Below, one piece after another: positions 23,001-35,090 of a DNA stretch of 64,000 nt; within the stretch, counting starts at the first letter, position 1; each line of letters begins with the position of its first letter. A program made the position numbers and the translations under genes. The notes below the pieces were generated by a model. It was not told the origin of the DNA. It ran no database searches and saw nothing but the letters and a program-made list of their open reading frames with translations. The DNA lies in NCBI GenBank assembly GCA_011009095.1, contig VTPC01000865.1, forward strand, positions 1-64,000, given 5' to 3'. This stretch comes from Ignelater luminosus (Eukaryota; Arthropoda; Insecta; Coleoptera; Elateridae).

Positions 23001-24624
23001 CTTTTAAGAAAGAAGAAATATGAGAAAAAGAAGGAGACGGTAGGTTCAAAGGGTAATGTAAGTTTATAAGCTGTCAATCAGCGTGCCTCAGTTCTAATGG
23101 TTTAATCTCAGAACAACAGTATTCCAAAGTATAGAAACTACTGCTGAACACTTGGACATTTATTAGGAAGGTTCCTCAATTTCGAAGATTTTCGGGTTAT
23201 GAAATTATCATCTTTCGATAATGAATTATTCATTTATAAACTAGATATTTGCTTGTTTGATGGTAATGAACCAAAATTGAGTAATAAGTCTTTTAGAAGA
23301 ATTTGGACAAATACGTACTTTACGTGATAGTCATGAAACCAGCCGATGATCAGCTCAGAACTGTAAGACTGATAATGAAGAACGAAGATGAGCAATGCCT
23401 TATACCATCTTTAGAAGGCCAGAAATCAGAAATTCTATTAGCAAAAATGGTGTGATAACTCTGATATCATGACTAAGGTGCTATCGCAATCTATTCTCTT
23501 AAATGATCACACTGACATAAGTTTAGTTCTGATCGAATATTGACAATCTTTAAAGCAAAATACGCTATCAGTAATTATTAAATAATTTTTTCTGCTTTAA
23601 TTCATTTACCTCTGATTTAAGCTTGAAGGAGTAAATTGTTTTTATGCAAATTCAAAAAAGAATTATATTGTAAAAGAAACTTTTTATTATCAAATGCTGT
23701 TTTCGCTCCATTTATGCGTTGATTGTAGAAAGAATGCATTTACGTGTTTTTATTTATCTATCTAATTGTAAGAAAAAAAGGAATCGTGTCAGGTAATTCG
23801 ATATATAATAATGTTTAATGCGGATTAGTTTAATAATTTTTAATTAAAAGACTTAAAGATTTCTTTTTTTTATAATAAATTAATTTAAAATAATTTCTAA
23901 ACATTTTTAATAGTAACATAAGAAAGTCACAATTTAAGTACAATTTTCACCGAACAACTAACCATCAAATACCTAAAAGGTTATTAGCAAATTAATAAAA
24001 AACACTAGAAAAAATTACCGTAAGTATTCTCTAACGCGTAATTTCCGCACAACATTATTACCTACTATTAATCTAGAAAGTAAAACTAAACAAGTTAGCT
24101 AATAATCACCATATTATTGTGTGCATTACATCCGCTAATCTAATATTTTTTATATTAAAAGGAAACATCCTATTCCATTACTGGAGGTATATCCTCCGAA
24201 CGTTCACCTCTACTTTGAAGAAGAACCACCGGCCCATTTCAAATACGTACCTTCACCTGGCGCACTAATTTATCCACTCACATCAAAAGAAAAGGAGGAA
24301 TTATATTTGAAGCTATTAGCGTCGAAACGTTATCAGAAATCGTTAGATTATCTCTATGGTAGACTGAATTCCTTTAATTTGAAAGTTGTTCAAGGAGGAA
24401 AGTGTTGTGATGGTAGTGGTGGTAATCAATGGTTTGGTCATGGAGGTCGTGGAAAATATCAGTTTTATTACAACAACGGCAAGCTGATCAAACCTGTCTT
24501 TGGGCCAGGCTATCGTTATACTAACCAAGTTCAGAAGTACCGTAATTCAGACGTTAAACCGGTTGTTGAGCATATCGAAGGAGACTTAAAATATGATTTT
24601 AGAACAAACACGCATTCATTTTAG
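11092..24624 (+). CDS. Unrecognised 184-residue secreted protein, 3 exons with a 12.9 kb intron
   Basis: Exons 11092-11115 (ATG), 11229-11296 and 24162-24624 (TAG). All four splice borders are consensus (GTACGT/CAG; GTACGT/AAAG), and exon 2 ends in phase 2 where exon 3 needs it (GG joined to G, giving Gly31). The total is 555 nt with no stop. MANYTLKTCISFWVLLVAVA is a signal peptide; cleavage is likely in the following YYNCSA. The mature part has a Pro-rich start (HPIPLLEVYPPN), a charged helical segment at about 72-100 (TSKEKEELYLKLL), a CC pair at 112-113, a Gly-rich patch GSGGNQWFGHGGRG at 115-128, and a Tyr-rich end finishing YDFRTNTHSF. I do not recognise the family. A cuticle or extracellular role is only suggested by composition and by the neighbouring glycine-rich gene. 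The long intron is inferred from phase and signal fit; transcript evidence would settle it. Confidence 0.68.
11182..11208. repeat. (ATT)n microsatellite in intron 1
   Basis: Run of about nine ATT/TTA units within the 113-base first intron of the secreted-protein gene, just before the polypyrimidine-poor acceptor at 11228. Confidence 0.75.
11300..15540. other. First third of the long intron, no gene seen
   Basis: AT-rich DNA with a slightly GC-richer patch at 12350-12900. That patch contains a short plus-strand frame encoding one hydrophobic helix followed by basic residues (LALFTGIVTWILLVLGFIF, then RRNTRRSG). It has no convincing start, splice site or homologue that I recognise. Nothing else in the stretch can be supported. 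Confidence 0.4.
15550..16480 (+). other. Purine-rich, T-poor tract (possible decayed coiled-coil coding sequence)
   Basis: The plus strand here is strongly enriched in A and G (AAGAAGAAAATCAGATGAAG and similar), giving Lys/Glu/Asn-rich translations broken by stops, and Phe/Leu-rich frames on the minus strand that are artefacts. A similar tract lies at 51860-52770. A decayed low-complexity or coiled-coil coding sequence is possible; simple drift in composition is the alternative. Confidence 0.35.
16754..17086 (+). other. Gln/Ser/Pro-rich open frame, probably repeat-derived
   Basis: A 110-codon plus-strand frame, GC-richer than its surroundings, encodes a Gln/Asn/His/Ser-rich stretch followed by PSIIPPPPSVPSRRES. 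The context just upstream (CCATCCGTCCTGCTACAGG and a run of C-rich words at 16660-16740) also looks repeat-like. I recognise no domain. It could be the 5' part of a transposable element or chance. Confidence 0.25.
17530..18020 (+). pseudogene. Remnant of an insect repeat-type protein (DUF7869-like)
   Basis: Plus-strand translation in two frames gives CGGCGGENKNSTLIDKFFS, then VIGHLYISPDEVFGKTKTK, then YAKNIEKVGTVYYTK and GVKPIKYQRD. This succession (Gly-Gly-x-Asn-Lys-Asn-Ser, a GH...PDxVFG motif, then a G-T-V-Y motif) fits the C-terminal domain of a multi-copy insect protein family that I recall as DUF7869. Stops and a frame change make it non-functional. It sits inside the long intron. The family name is from memory and needs a profile search. 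Confidence 0.4.
18030..19410. other. AT-rich intronic stretch, no gene seen
   Basis: Highly AT-rich sequence with no open frame of note and no recognised repeat boundary. Confidence 0.5.
19420..20480. other. Three GC-richer islands of unknown nature
   Basis: Islands at about 19420-19610, 19810-20035 and 20290-20480 stand out from very AT-rich surroundings and are open in more than one frame on both strands. Plus-strand readings include CQSVYQAYPSVVGCQLC in island 1 and SGRPKSHLDSPAPTTCFG in island 2; minus-strand readings include VKAYTYTSFTYMKLAALLK in island 3. I cannot assign any to a family. In AT-rich insect DNA such islands are often exons, but these could equally be fragments of an old mobile element. 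Confidence 0.3.
20490..24160. other. Remainder of the long intron, no gene supported
   Basis: AT-rich. A patch at 21170-21400 is GC-richer with a 70-codon minus-strand frame that I do not recognise. Stretches at 22140-22260 and 23080-23530 look like fragmented coding sequence with many stops. No boundary or family could be established. Confidence 0.4.
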
Positions 24625-24807
24625 AATTAAAACAGAAAAGGATTTGGAATGTGATAATTAATTTTTAAGTAAGTAAGCGGGTTTATGGGATATGTGCAAT
24701 TAAAAGCGAATAATTGTAAATGAAAATTAGGGGTTACTTTTGGTTTTTTGCATTATTTGTTGCTTTGTGCTATTTGGCGTGAATGTACTTCTCAGCTTTT
24801 ATTAGAT

Positions 24808-25050
24808 AATAAAAATTGTAGAAGCACTAACCATAAAAACTCATTCTTCTTTGTAAAAGCAACATAAAAAGTGACTTTTGTACAAATATAAATGGGTAAT
24901 AAATGATAGTACTCCTACTGTTATGTTAATTTTCATTGCGGCCAGTATTTTTTAAAAAGTTTACTTGAAATTGTTTTCAAAATGTATTTAGAAAATTTAG
25001 AGAAGTTATTTATTTTAACTAATGTTAATTTATTAATGTTGTGTTGAAAA
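24808..25050 (+). terminator. Candidate poly(A) signals of the secreted-protein gene
   Basis: AATAAA occurs at about 24808, 24898 and 25046, i.e. 180-420 bases after the stop at 24624. Which one is used cannot be told from sequence alone. Confidence 0.35.
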
Positions 25051-25059
25051 TAAAGTTTT

Positions 25060-27060
25060 TTTTGTTTATGTGATGTTTATTTAACTTCTTACAATTTCTC
25101 AACATTGATTAATTAATTTTTGTACAACAGAACTATAGGAACGAATTCACAATCTCAGAAAACAACAACAACGTGCTCTTGGTTATTTATTTGGCAGAAA
25201 GTTAATTTGGGTTCAATGAAGCTGACCTTAGTAATGTCAAAAACTTTATCACACAGCACAATTCTGTCCAAGATTGACTTGAAAGCTAATTGAATGAGCT
25301 TAAAACATCTCCTTTTAAATCTATAACGAGCAAAGAACTTCTCAGAGCAACAGTCAGACTCTATCAAACGTTTAAAGAAGAAGAACTCAAGAGAGGAAAG
25401 TTCATAACTCAGGGAAAACTTTTGCCATCTCTTCCTTTATCTTCCAACGTTTCGTATTTACTTTAGGTCATAGTTTTATACTCTTTTTGTTACAGGAACA
25501 GTTTATAGGCCTAACCCGTGAAGGATGAAGATTCTATACATTTCGATATGTTTATCAAAGGCAGAAGATGTAGTAGGTACAGAAAGGTAAGAACGTAAAG
25601 CATAAAATGCAAAACTTACGTTCTGTTTATTTACGTGTTTTGTGTACTTATTTGTGATGTGACATGCATATTTGGATAAAGTCGAGTAATGTAAGTCTGC
25701 AAACTATTGTAAGCTTTTAAACCGCAGAATTTCACGTAGCAACACATTTGCAGAAGTTTCTGTATTGTAAACATTTGTAAATATGTTAGTAGGTTAGAGA
25801 TTGTAATGTAAGAAAAAGATTATTCACCACTTTTATTTGGTCTTAGTTTGTTAGCATAAACAATCTAGTTTTAAATTTGCCTGTTGGCTACAAAACTTCA
25901 AGTGAGAGGTATTATTGCAGTAAATTTAGTTACCAATGGGTTTGGTGTTAAATAAAATATCCTGGCAACTCCAAACCCATGAAATTATCACGCTTAGATT
26001 AAAGAATATCTTTAACAAAGCTTTTAAGTAATTGTTTATCCTAAATCCAGAAATTATATCATTGACTGGACATTTTACTGCATCCAAATTATTTTGGCTT
26101 GACATAATCCGTTAACAACGCATTTGAATATCATATAACTGACACCATACTGCTGTTAAGATTTTATGTAAACCAAGGGTTTTTGCATAGTGGGACATCT
26201 AAGTCTGTTTCAGGAAATATATTGCCTTTGGAGAAAGCTGCCACGACGTCGAGCTTCATCTGCGTACATACAAATTAGTCTTAGCAAATATATGTGTAAG
26301 TATCAGCTAAGGCAAGGCTATCTTAGCCTATTTCTCCATAGTGTCATTCCAAACGCTGTCGGATAAGTGAATTAGTTGCGGGATTTCTTTTCCCTCGCTT
26401 TGGCCCCTTTAATATTCAGAAACCTTTCGTATCGACCTTCGAAGGGCATAAGGCCCTTAGAACCCGGCCCGTCTCCGATGATAGAGCTAAGCAAAGTGGC
26501 ATACCTATTATTATATGTTGCGTAAATTATCAAAGGGTTATTAAACCCATCTTTGCACGTAACAAACCTGCTCGGTTGCTTATCCAGCATTTTTTTAAAT
26601 GCCTGAACAATACAAGTTTATTGCCACACTAGCAAATTTAATCTAGTCAAGGCGCTAATGCCATCACATTTTATTTTTATACTCTCCAAATATATTATTC
26701 AACTATTTGCGTGCAGTTTGCTATGTATCAAGTGAGATGTAAAAAGAAGATAATTGTAGCTGTTGTTGATCTAAACTAAAAGGTAAAATGGGCATTGTGC
26801 TGTTCAGCTATCAGTACATAATCAGTCTCTTAAAATCTCACCTTGACAAATCGTTGCACAAGCTATTTTAAACTTTAAACATCAAAAGATGATTAAAGAA
26901 ATAAAATTTTCAGTTTAAAAAACATGAAATTATCGGATGGCTCTAGAAGAATGCGTCCTGCTTTGAGGTTAAATACCTTCACCTGTGATAAAACTAAAAA
27001 AAACAGTTTCTTACAATTTTCTAGCAAGAAAATCCTGTAAAGTTTTACTTCTCCATGTTG
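25060..27060. other. Intergenic stretch with unassigned fragments
   Basis: The minus-strand frame at 25155-25367 (CSEKFFARYRFKRRCFKL) faintly recalls the start of a Harbinger-type transposase but is too short to call. The GC-richer patch 26220-26600 has an open minus-strand frame of 72 codons that I do not recognise. A short hairpin lies at 25936-25980. Confidence 0.3.
25936..25980. repeat. Imperfect inverted repeat, 14 bp arms
   Basis: ATGGGTTTGGTGTT at 25936-25949 pairs with AACTCCAAACCCAT at 25967-25980 with one mismatch around a 17-base loop. It may be a tiny palindromic element or chance. Confidence 0.5.
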
Positions 27061-27148
27061 AAAAACAATGACGTTGGAAATTCTCAAATGTGACAGTTCA
27101 AAAAAAACAGATTCTTCATGGCAAAGGATGGCATTTTTAGTAGTAGAC

Positions 27149-27158
27149 NNNNNNNNNN
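27149..27158. other. Assembly gap (10 N)
   Basis: Ten consecutive N bases. A run of exactly ten is a common arbitrary gap size, so the real distance between the flanks is unknown. Open frames across this point on either strand should not be trusted. Confidence 0.95.
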
Positions 27159-27159
27159 T

Positions 27160-30100
27160 GCTCTTGACACAAATGAATATGTTTAGACTTGATTTTCTAG
27201 AAGATAATGTGCCTTTGCTTGTTATGACAAATAGATACCTATTAAATTCTCCTGATTGCCAACTCTTTAGATTACCGTACATGGAACGCTTTCCAAGGGA
27301 ACGTTTATGAAGTTCGCCAAGAACTTTTCAAAACTTACAATTCCGTGACATAATCCAAAAGGTGTGGCTAGAAATGTCCTAAAATGCAATAAGATATCTT
27401 GCCATCAAGGGCCCATTACAGTACCAGTGCAGTGCCAGTAGGTTTACACAGTGATGGTTTTCTTCTGGCCTATTACATGAAATACACACACTACCTGTCC
27501 ATAAATAAAAGTTCAAATGATCGTGCAAGCATTGACCACCATTTTCGTCCTTGTTTGGACTCATCGGTAGAGGATAATGACAGTCAATACTTGCCCGTTT
27601 CATGCTGGTTATATACAAAGCTAATACAACATTAGCAGCATGAATATACTAAGGCGCCATCTAATAGCGATGGCTCGACATGCCGTTCTTATTCAAAATT
27701 TAAATATTTCCAAAATGAGAAACACAGAAAGAATTGTTCTAATTTTTAGTGGTGTTTATATGTACATATAATAAATAAACTTAATATTTGGCCGTTTGCT
27801 GGGTGCGCTGCGGTTGTTACGGTTACCATATATGTGGCCAATGGCTGGCTGAGCTAAGGATGCCAATGCCATTAGTGCCAGAAAAAGACCGTATGCTGGC
27901 CGTTATATGCATGTTTGCTGGGTAGCTGTTCAATTGTCCTTTTAAACACTTATTTTTGACTCCTATGACTATAAATGACCAACGTCAGAGATCAATGTCT
28001 GCTACTTGTTAGAGACCATTAACTGTTAACTATCTACTACACTTGTAAATCAAATTAGCAAGAAGCTTCAAATATAGCTAAGATCAGCGTAAAGAATCCC
28101 ATCAAATGATGGAATATCGAATATGGCGTTCATAAGGAAAAATTAGCCTGATGATGGTTCCACAAAATCAAGAAGTTGGTCGACAATTTTGATAATCTGT
28201 ATTAGTAATAAAGAACTGCATAAAGAATGTTTTATTATATTTTTAAAATACTCAATAATAAGGAATTTAGAAAAGAAAAACGTAAAGTTAGCTCAATTTC
28301 TTCTCAGGTTATTAATCAGTATAAAATTTAGCAAAAGTATCAAATTTAAAACTATGCTCTATCTCTTATAATAAACGAGATTCCCATGCTTAAGCTCAAA
28401 TTGGGAACACCCTGTACTCTAGTGGTTGTCATTCAAATGTTCGAGAAAACGATGTACTTTTGCCCAATTTTGCCCTGTGTCCAGCATTGATTTATTACAT
28501 TTTGTCTTGATATAACAAGTCTAACATACACATTGGGAATAAGACAGAAAATTACAAAGAAATAACTAATCCTCGATAAACTTCATAAGGTATCTATTGC
28601 GAACGAGGAAGAGTTTCCCCACAAAAACCAAAAAGTCATTTATCATGAAAAGAAAATAAAGAGACTTTTGGAACACCTCTTAGAAGATACTAGACTTGCT
28701 AACTAGAATGTTCAGAACAAAAGTTTTAATTTTCCAAAATAATTTTGGCCATCAAAAATATACGATGTTACTTAAAAACTGTGCATCCTATAAAAAAACA
28801 AAAACCCTTTTTGTTCTTAAATCGTTCATAGAAATGTAAAAAAAATAATTACGCCCAGATCAGAATAAGGGTGTCAAAAGTCTTGAAAAGTATAATTAAT
28901 GTATCATAAGACAATCCTCTTTACAAAACGTACTTAAGATTAGTAGATCATTGTAAACTGAACAAAAAGGTTGAATGATATTGATGAAAACATAATTTTG
29001 CACCATTCAAAGCTTGTTACCTATGACAACTTAAGCACTGTTAGAAGATTCTCACTTTTTGTTTTAAAAGATAAAAAGCATCAACTGTATTACTTAAGAA
29101 ATTTCAAGAATTTTTCCTCCGTTCTTATAAAAATTGATAAACAGTATATTACATAAAAAAAATCAAGTAAAGTTTTAAGATTGTAAAAGGTAGGTACTGA
29201 TACTGTTTTTGGTTATAACAACGGTATTTATTACTGCAAACGATGTAAGAAGAGACATCTTTTAGTTAAGACTTGAAATAATACAAAGTTCTAAACTTTT
29301 GAAATCAATAGTCATTGTAACAGATATAGTACTGCTAAACTAATAAAAATTATTGCTTGATATTAGGATGACTATCAACTACTCAAAAATATTAAAACTT
29401 AATTTAATTTCTTTATAGCGAATTATAGAGATTTAGGAACAATATTTAAGTAGCCTACTGAGAGAGGTCAGCACAATATCTAAATTTAACGTAGTTATAT
29501 AATAATTCAAAAATGCATAGCTGATAACATAATTCGAAAAAAAATAGAAAAAAATTTAAAATAAAAAATAAAAAATAAAATAAATTAACTTAACTTATAC
29601 TATAAACTACAAAATTGTAAACTTAGGCACGGAAAGAATGTTCTGTAAGTAAGGTTGCCTACAATGCAGAAATTCAAATTTAGTTGCAGGTTTCTTATTT
29701 TTTTATTCAGATTAGTAAGTTATAATAGTATTAAATTACATCATACAATATAACCAGGAAAATATGCAACAAATGGAAAAATCCCTTATTATTAATTTCT
29801 CAGAAAATCTATTCTTTATAAAAAGTTTATATTTCATCTGAAACCAACAATAAAATAACAAAAATTATTAAATTCTGTTTTTTGAATGTAAAAATTGCAA
29901 CTGGAATTAAAATGAATTAATTTAATTTGAATACTGTGTTCTAATTAATTGTATATACAGGGCGTCTGCTGAATACTTGAAAAAACTTACATGTGAATTT
30001 CACTGTAAAAATGATAGAGATTGACTTGTAATTGCTTTGAATTGAACATGATTCTAGTTACATATTAATATCATCATATTTGAAAATAATTTAATGACTT

Positions 30101-30230
30101 GCAATATAGACAAATTGATAAAGCAGGAAAGTATGGAAGCAAGAAAACTATTTCTATTACCTTCAACCTTCTAAGACTTTTATTAGTTAGATGAAGAAAA
30201 CACAAATTTATTTTCCAAAACTTACCAAGC
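27160..30230. other. Intergenic stretch, no gene supported
   Basis: The patch 27380-27640 is GC-richer and open on both strands without a recognisable product. At 27780-27930 the word TTTGCTGGGT recurs. A transposon-like terminus (GAACACCCTGTA) lies at 28405-28416. The 60-codon plus frame at 28971-29156 is Lys/Leu/Tyr-rich and unassigned. TATACAGGGCGTC at 29954-29966 is another transposon-end-like word. Confidence 0.35.
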
Positions 30231-30249
30231 ACTAGAAGGCTTGATTATA

Positions 30250-30990
30250 TATACAGGGTCTCACTTAAGCCGAACCCTTCCATAATTTTATTATTAGGTA
30301 GGTTCTCTGGCTCAGCATATCTCTTTCCGCTACACGAACATAATGTCATTAACTTGGGTAAAGGCACGATTATAGGCACTAGCTTGCAACCCGAAATTCT
30401 TATTTAGGCCACTGCCACTGCCAAGTTCACTAAATGTTTTCCAGAGTAAAGCTTCTCCTTTTCTGTCGCCTTCATCTTCTCGCCTGCGACAGCTGATTTA
30501 TATTCAACCATACGCATTGCCTCTGTCGTGGGCCTCACATCACAGCTTTTGGATCTAAAAACAACTATAATCAACGTTCCTATGGAAGAGAATAACTGAA
30601 CGACATCTCCACCGCAAAATTCTACCACAGCCAACCAGCTTCAACCGAAAAGGCTCCAGAAAGAGTAGAAAATGAAAAAAGTTACAATCTGTTTGCTCAC
30701 TTACTGATAGCCATCGCGAATATCTGTAGAGTTCAGCTGTAGTATTTTTTATCTCGTATACTTGACTTCTAATGACCCCACAGATATTAGTCCAAGGGGA
30801 TGAAATGAAATGATCTTGGTAGCTCTCTATGTCCAGTTCACCTACTGGAAAAGGTATTATTGGAATGTTGCCTTGCATGCTGGCTAGAATGAGGAAAAGC
30901 CCTATCATTCTTCGTAGAACGTTCTTTGGAAAAAAACGGCCAATGAGTTTATTATCAGTCATACCACACCATACGTTAATCAAGAATCCT
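30250..30990 (-). mobile_element. Degenerate mariner/Tc1-superfamily transposon
   Basis: The minus-strand frame 30555-30983 begins INVWCGMTDNKLIGRFF, matching the conserved VNVWCGI-x-IGPFF block between the first and second catalytic aspartates of mariner-superfamily transposases. It later reads GVIRSQVYEIKNTTAEL, which fits the LWG-x-IK-x-xVYET block after the third aspartate. The catalytic segment between the two blocks is absent, so the copy is internally deleted and dead. TATACAGGGTCTC at 30250-30262 may be one terminus; no matching opposite end was found. Confidence 0.5.
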
Positions 30991-30999
30991 CTATGATCA

Positions 31000-33900
31000 T
31001 TAATCTCAGTAATAGGACTAGATGCTCATTTATTAGAAAGATGAATTAGGAGTAATGTTTACTCCATTACAATTATTTTGTGCTTCATCGGTGTATAAAA
31101 TGTATCTAATTAATTCAGAAGTTTTCTAAACCCATTGGCCAAAGTTTAGCCTTATTGCATACTCTATAGGCTTTACATGCTAAACCAGTTGCACATGATA
31201 AGGATTCTCAACATCTCATTGTTTAGTGTACGCCATATAGCCCAGCAACATTGGACGAAAAATAAGATAGCTGAATTTTTTTCACAGACCTTTAGTTGTA
31301 ACGTGTACAAAGTCCCCATTGATATGGTGTACGCTTTAAAAGTTATTCGAGGTCAATGATCATAGATATTGGATACCATCTATGGTAATTATAAAAGTTG
31401 TAAATCAGAAAATTCTCTACAAAAACTGTCAGGTGCATCTTTTACGTAGAAGCAACAGTTCTTATGTTAAACGGCTCAAAAGGGGCCATATACCCTAGGA
31501 ATATAGGGAGTTAAATGGTAGATTTTTGCCCAAGCGTTTATCCTAAATGTAACAAGATTTAATTTAAATAATTTTTGGCTTTATTTGGTTATTTCTTTCC
31601 TCTTACTTTTGTCCGATGTTCAGGTTGAAGCGTACACGATATTGATAAGAATTTTTTAGACGTTAATTACAATGCCAAAATGAAGGTCTGTACGAAAATT
31701 TAGCTGGACCGGAATTTTCCCGCAGTTAACTTGTTATATTCCTGGGTCATGTCAGTGAGAAAACCCAAACCTACCGAGATCTTCCTCGAACTTAATCAGA
31801 CTGTCCTCAGTAACTTGTAGGATGTTTTTCTGCTCTTCCAAAGTTTGCTACATAGCATTTTCAATTCTAGTAAGCATTCTTTCTGTGTCTTAAGATGTAA
31901 ATGTTTGATTATTGGTCGTCTTTCTATTCAGAGAATGTTGTTGAGACTCCCTACAAGTAGCCCAGCGCATTTCCATCGTATACACCACATTCTCTTTGCT
32001 TGAAGATTTCACAGATAAGTTTGAAGTAAATTGGAATAATAATCGATAGATCTACTAATAAAATTCCATAGCAATTCACTTTTATTTCGTACAGATCTAA
32101 GGTTTAAGCTTCTAACTAGTAGGAAATCGTTATTATACTACAGACTTTCTTGCATAAGTGTACAGTAGCCCATGCATTTGTTACAAAAAAAATTATAAAC
32201 TAAAGAATCATCGAAACCTGAAGATACACCATATTGTTATACCGTGTGTTACTATAATATCAAGTATATTGTTGGAAAACTGTTGTGCAGTTTTACAAAA
32301 TAAAAACAGACAAACCAAATGACTGCAAATAAGTTTCTGCATTACCAAAATTTTAATGCAACCTGTGGTGACCAATTTAGGCTGTTTACTATTCAAGCGT
32401 TTTACAAAATTCTTTCATAACACACATTAACTTGCTTAGTGCTTGTACTTGGGAAATGGTGTCCGACTGTCTAGCCAAACTGGATTACTTATTGCTACGT
32501 TTTAGTCATTAAACTTTGCGCAATTACAATGTCATTTGCTACCGCACAGCTTGAAGTAGTGGTTTTGCAAACATTTAGGAAAATAAAAAAGTTCTCATTG
32601 GATACCTGCAAAAGAAAGGTTTAACTTCTAAAAAAACTTAGGGAGACATTTTAATGCTGATCTTAGCAGTTCAGAAGTGGAAAAGCAGCCCGCAAGCATT
32701 CTAAAAGTATTGATTGCTCTCATACTGCGTGAAGTCAATGATTGTGTAAATGAAAGAAACACCTGACAATCTGCTGTGAGTAAACTTCTGAGAGTAAGTA
32801 AAAATGTGATACAGGTACAGATACAGGTACAACAGAAAATCTTTTGAAAAATTGCTATAAAAATTTTACAAATGCTGGTAATCAACCACATGGTAGCATT
32901 AATAATGAATCAAAGTGTCCTCTTATTGCTTAGTAACAATTCCTATTTTTTTTGTTTTAGTGCAGCATGAATATTCACAAGATGAGTCTAGAAAAGTCTT
33001 ACTACAGTACTACTTACTACATCATTTTCAGATGAAATTTAAGATCTGTTAGAGTTTTTATCAGATGATAGTGGAGAAGATTCTAATTTTGTGCCTACGT
33101 ACGGTGAAGACTATGAAAGCAATACTAAGGGCAGCGACATTTCAGAAAGAAAAAAATCGGATGTGGTACCACCAGATCAACGAGGAAATCACGAAAACTG
33201 AAAGAAAGTATCAAATGAGTACAGATGTAGTGTCCAAACCCAAATCCCAAATACTTGATCTGCTTCCTGACTCATCGTCTGAGGAAGATTAAAATTTTGG
33301 AGTAATTATTTTAGTACTACCATGTGTAACTGATGTTACTTTTGCTTATTACTTTACGATTACTTAAATACATGTTTAATTTCTGTATTGTTTGTGATAT
33401 TGGTACTAAAAAATCTTCTAGCATCCAGTGTCATTATTCCGATATTCAGTTAAGAATGAGGTAAGTCAATCAAAAGTAAAAACCATCAGACCATTTAGGT
33501 GAAGTGTATGTAAAATCTAACTTGAAGTAGATATTTTTTTGAACATTGATTTCTAAAGTGCATTTTTTTGTAAAATTCTAAATTGTATTTTTCAGCTTTT
33601 CTTCTTATATGACATACCTTTTTGATGATTATATCAAGTTCAAATTGTATCTCATGATATTGTGTGTGCTGTAATGGATCAACCTGTTATTTATATACAA
33701 AAGTCTTAGAATATTTTAAATCAGATTGCAACCTAGTTTATCTTGAACAATAATTGTTTGTGAATTTTCTACTTTAATAGGTAAACTTTAAAAATGTTCT
33801 AGTAATGCAATACCTTAACGTACTTGTATCAAACTTGTAGGATAATATGAAGATCCAAACAAGATTTGTTTAGTTATCAAAAGATAATTAAAAATCTTTT

Positions 33901-35090
33901 TAATAAACAAAACGGTATGCTATGCTAAGCAAAAGAAGGGAAAAAAGATTAGATCATTGCAAAAAAATTAAAAACAAAGATTATGCAAAAATATTTTGAT
34001 TATGCGATTTCTAACACAAACCATGTACATAACATCATCAAAAGAATAAATTTCACTTGTAAGATTACTTTCACTGATGCTGCTTAGCTAGCTGTAGGCC
34101 AAAAGAAAGTGCGCTCGGTGCATATAATCCATAGTTAACGATTTTGTAGAAGCAACCTCAGATACACAAAGACTATTTTATAATTTATTGTCACTTTAAA
34201 TTTACATAATTAAATAAACTATCAATAATTGACTTAAAATATTTAAATCTAAGCCATTAAAAATCTTCTAATTAGTTAGGACTAGTTTCGCAGCTAATTA
34301 AGATCCTCTTCATATATCCCATGAATGAACATTAATTGAATCCAAAATAAACAATAAAGTGTGGGAAAAAATGTCTAGAATTTGAATGAAATTGCTTTTT
34401 TAAGTGTAAGTCTGCAGTATAAACTTGACCCAAATTCAGTGCTCGCGTGCATCTTCCTTTAAGTATACATATCAGAGCGGAAGAAACCTGTTCTGAGTTT
34501 TATTTTATATCATTATATGCATGTACATAAATATAACATTAGTAATAAAATGATAACTGTAATTTAGTTCTTACTAATGTTATAAATAAATGTTTTGTTT
34601 TGTTTTTAAAACGAAAACGTCTGCAGTAAGTAGAGTGTAGCTGCAATTACCTTACGTAATGGAATTCGTATTTTTCAATGAACTTTTTCTGTTTATATTT
34701 TATCACTCTAAAAACTAGTAATAACTGGTCTGTAAAAGACATTTTAGTAACTTTTTTCAAAACTTGTTCTTTTGCGATTTACAATGTTGCTTTTGGTTCT
34801 CTTTTGCTTGAATCTGTTTAATGACCTTATATACCTTTTATAAGAGTAGAGTAAAATACTAAATATTCAAGCTAATTGATTTTAAATTTAATATAAAGAT
34901 AAATGGCTTCTTATTACTTATTGTGTATTATCAATATACACTACATTATTTTTTCAATGTCGGTTGTTAACCTATGTCTCGAAAGCTTTGACACAATCTT
35001 CGATACTTAATCTTATGTACCACATTACTCGAATTTGAATCATCAGTATAAACTTTATTTAACATACTAATTGAGCACATAGATATTAAT
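31000..35090. other. AT-rich intergenic stretch with decayed fragments
   Basis: Around 31700-32000 the minus strand has a broken coding-like stretch (RIENAM, then QTLEEQKNILQVTEDSL) suggestive of a coiled coil. Around 33050-33290 the plus strand gives acidic words (EFLSDDSGEDSNFVPTYGED) like the N-terminus of some piggyBac-type transposases. Neither is long or intact enough to call. The rest is AT-rich with no recognised feature. Confidence 0.3.

Noticed and set aside
27068-27310. Open frames on both strands spanning the N run
   Set aside because: They exist only if the gap length is exactly ten bases and no homologue is recognised.
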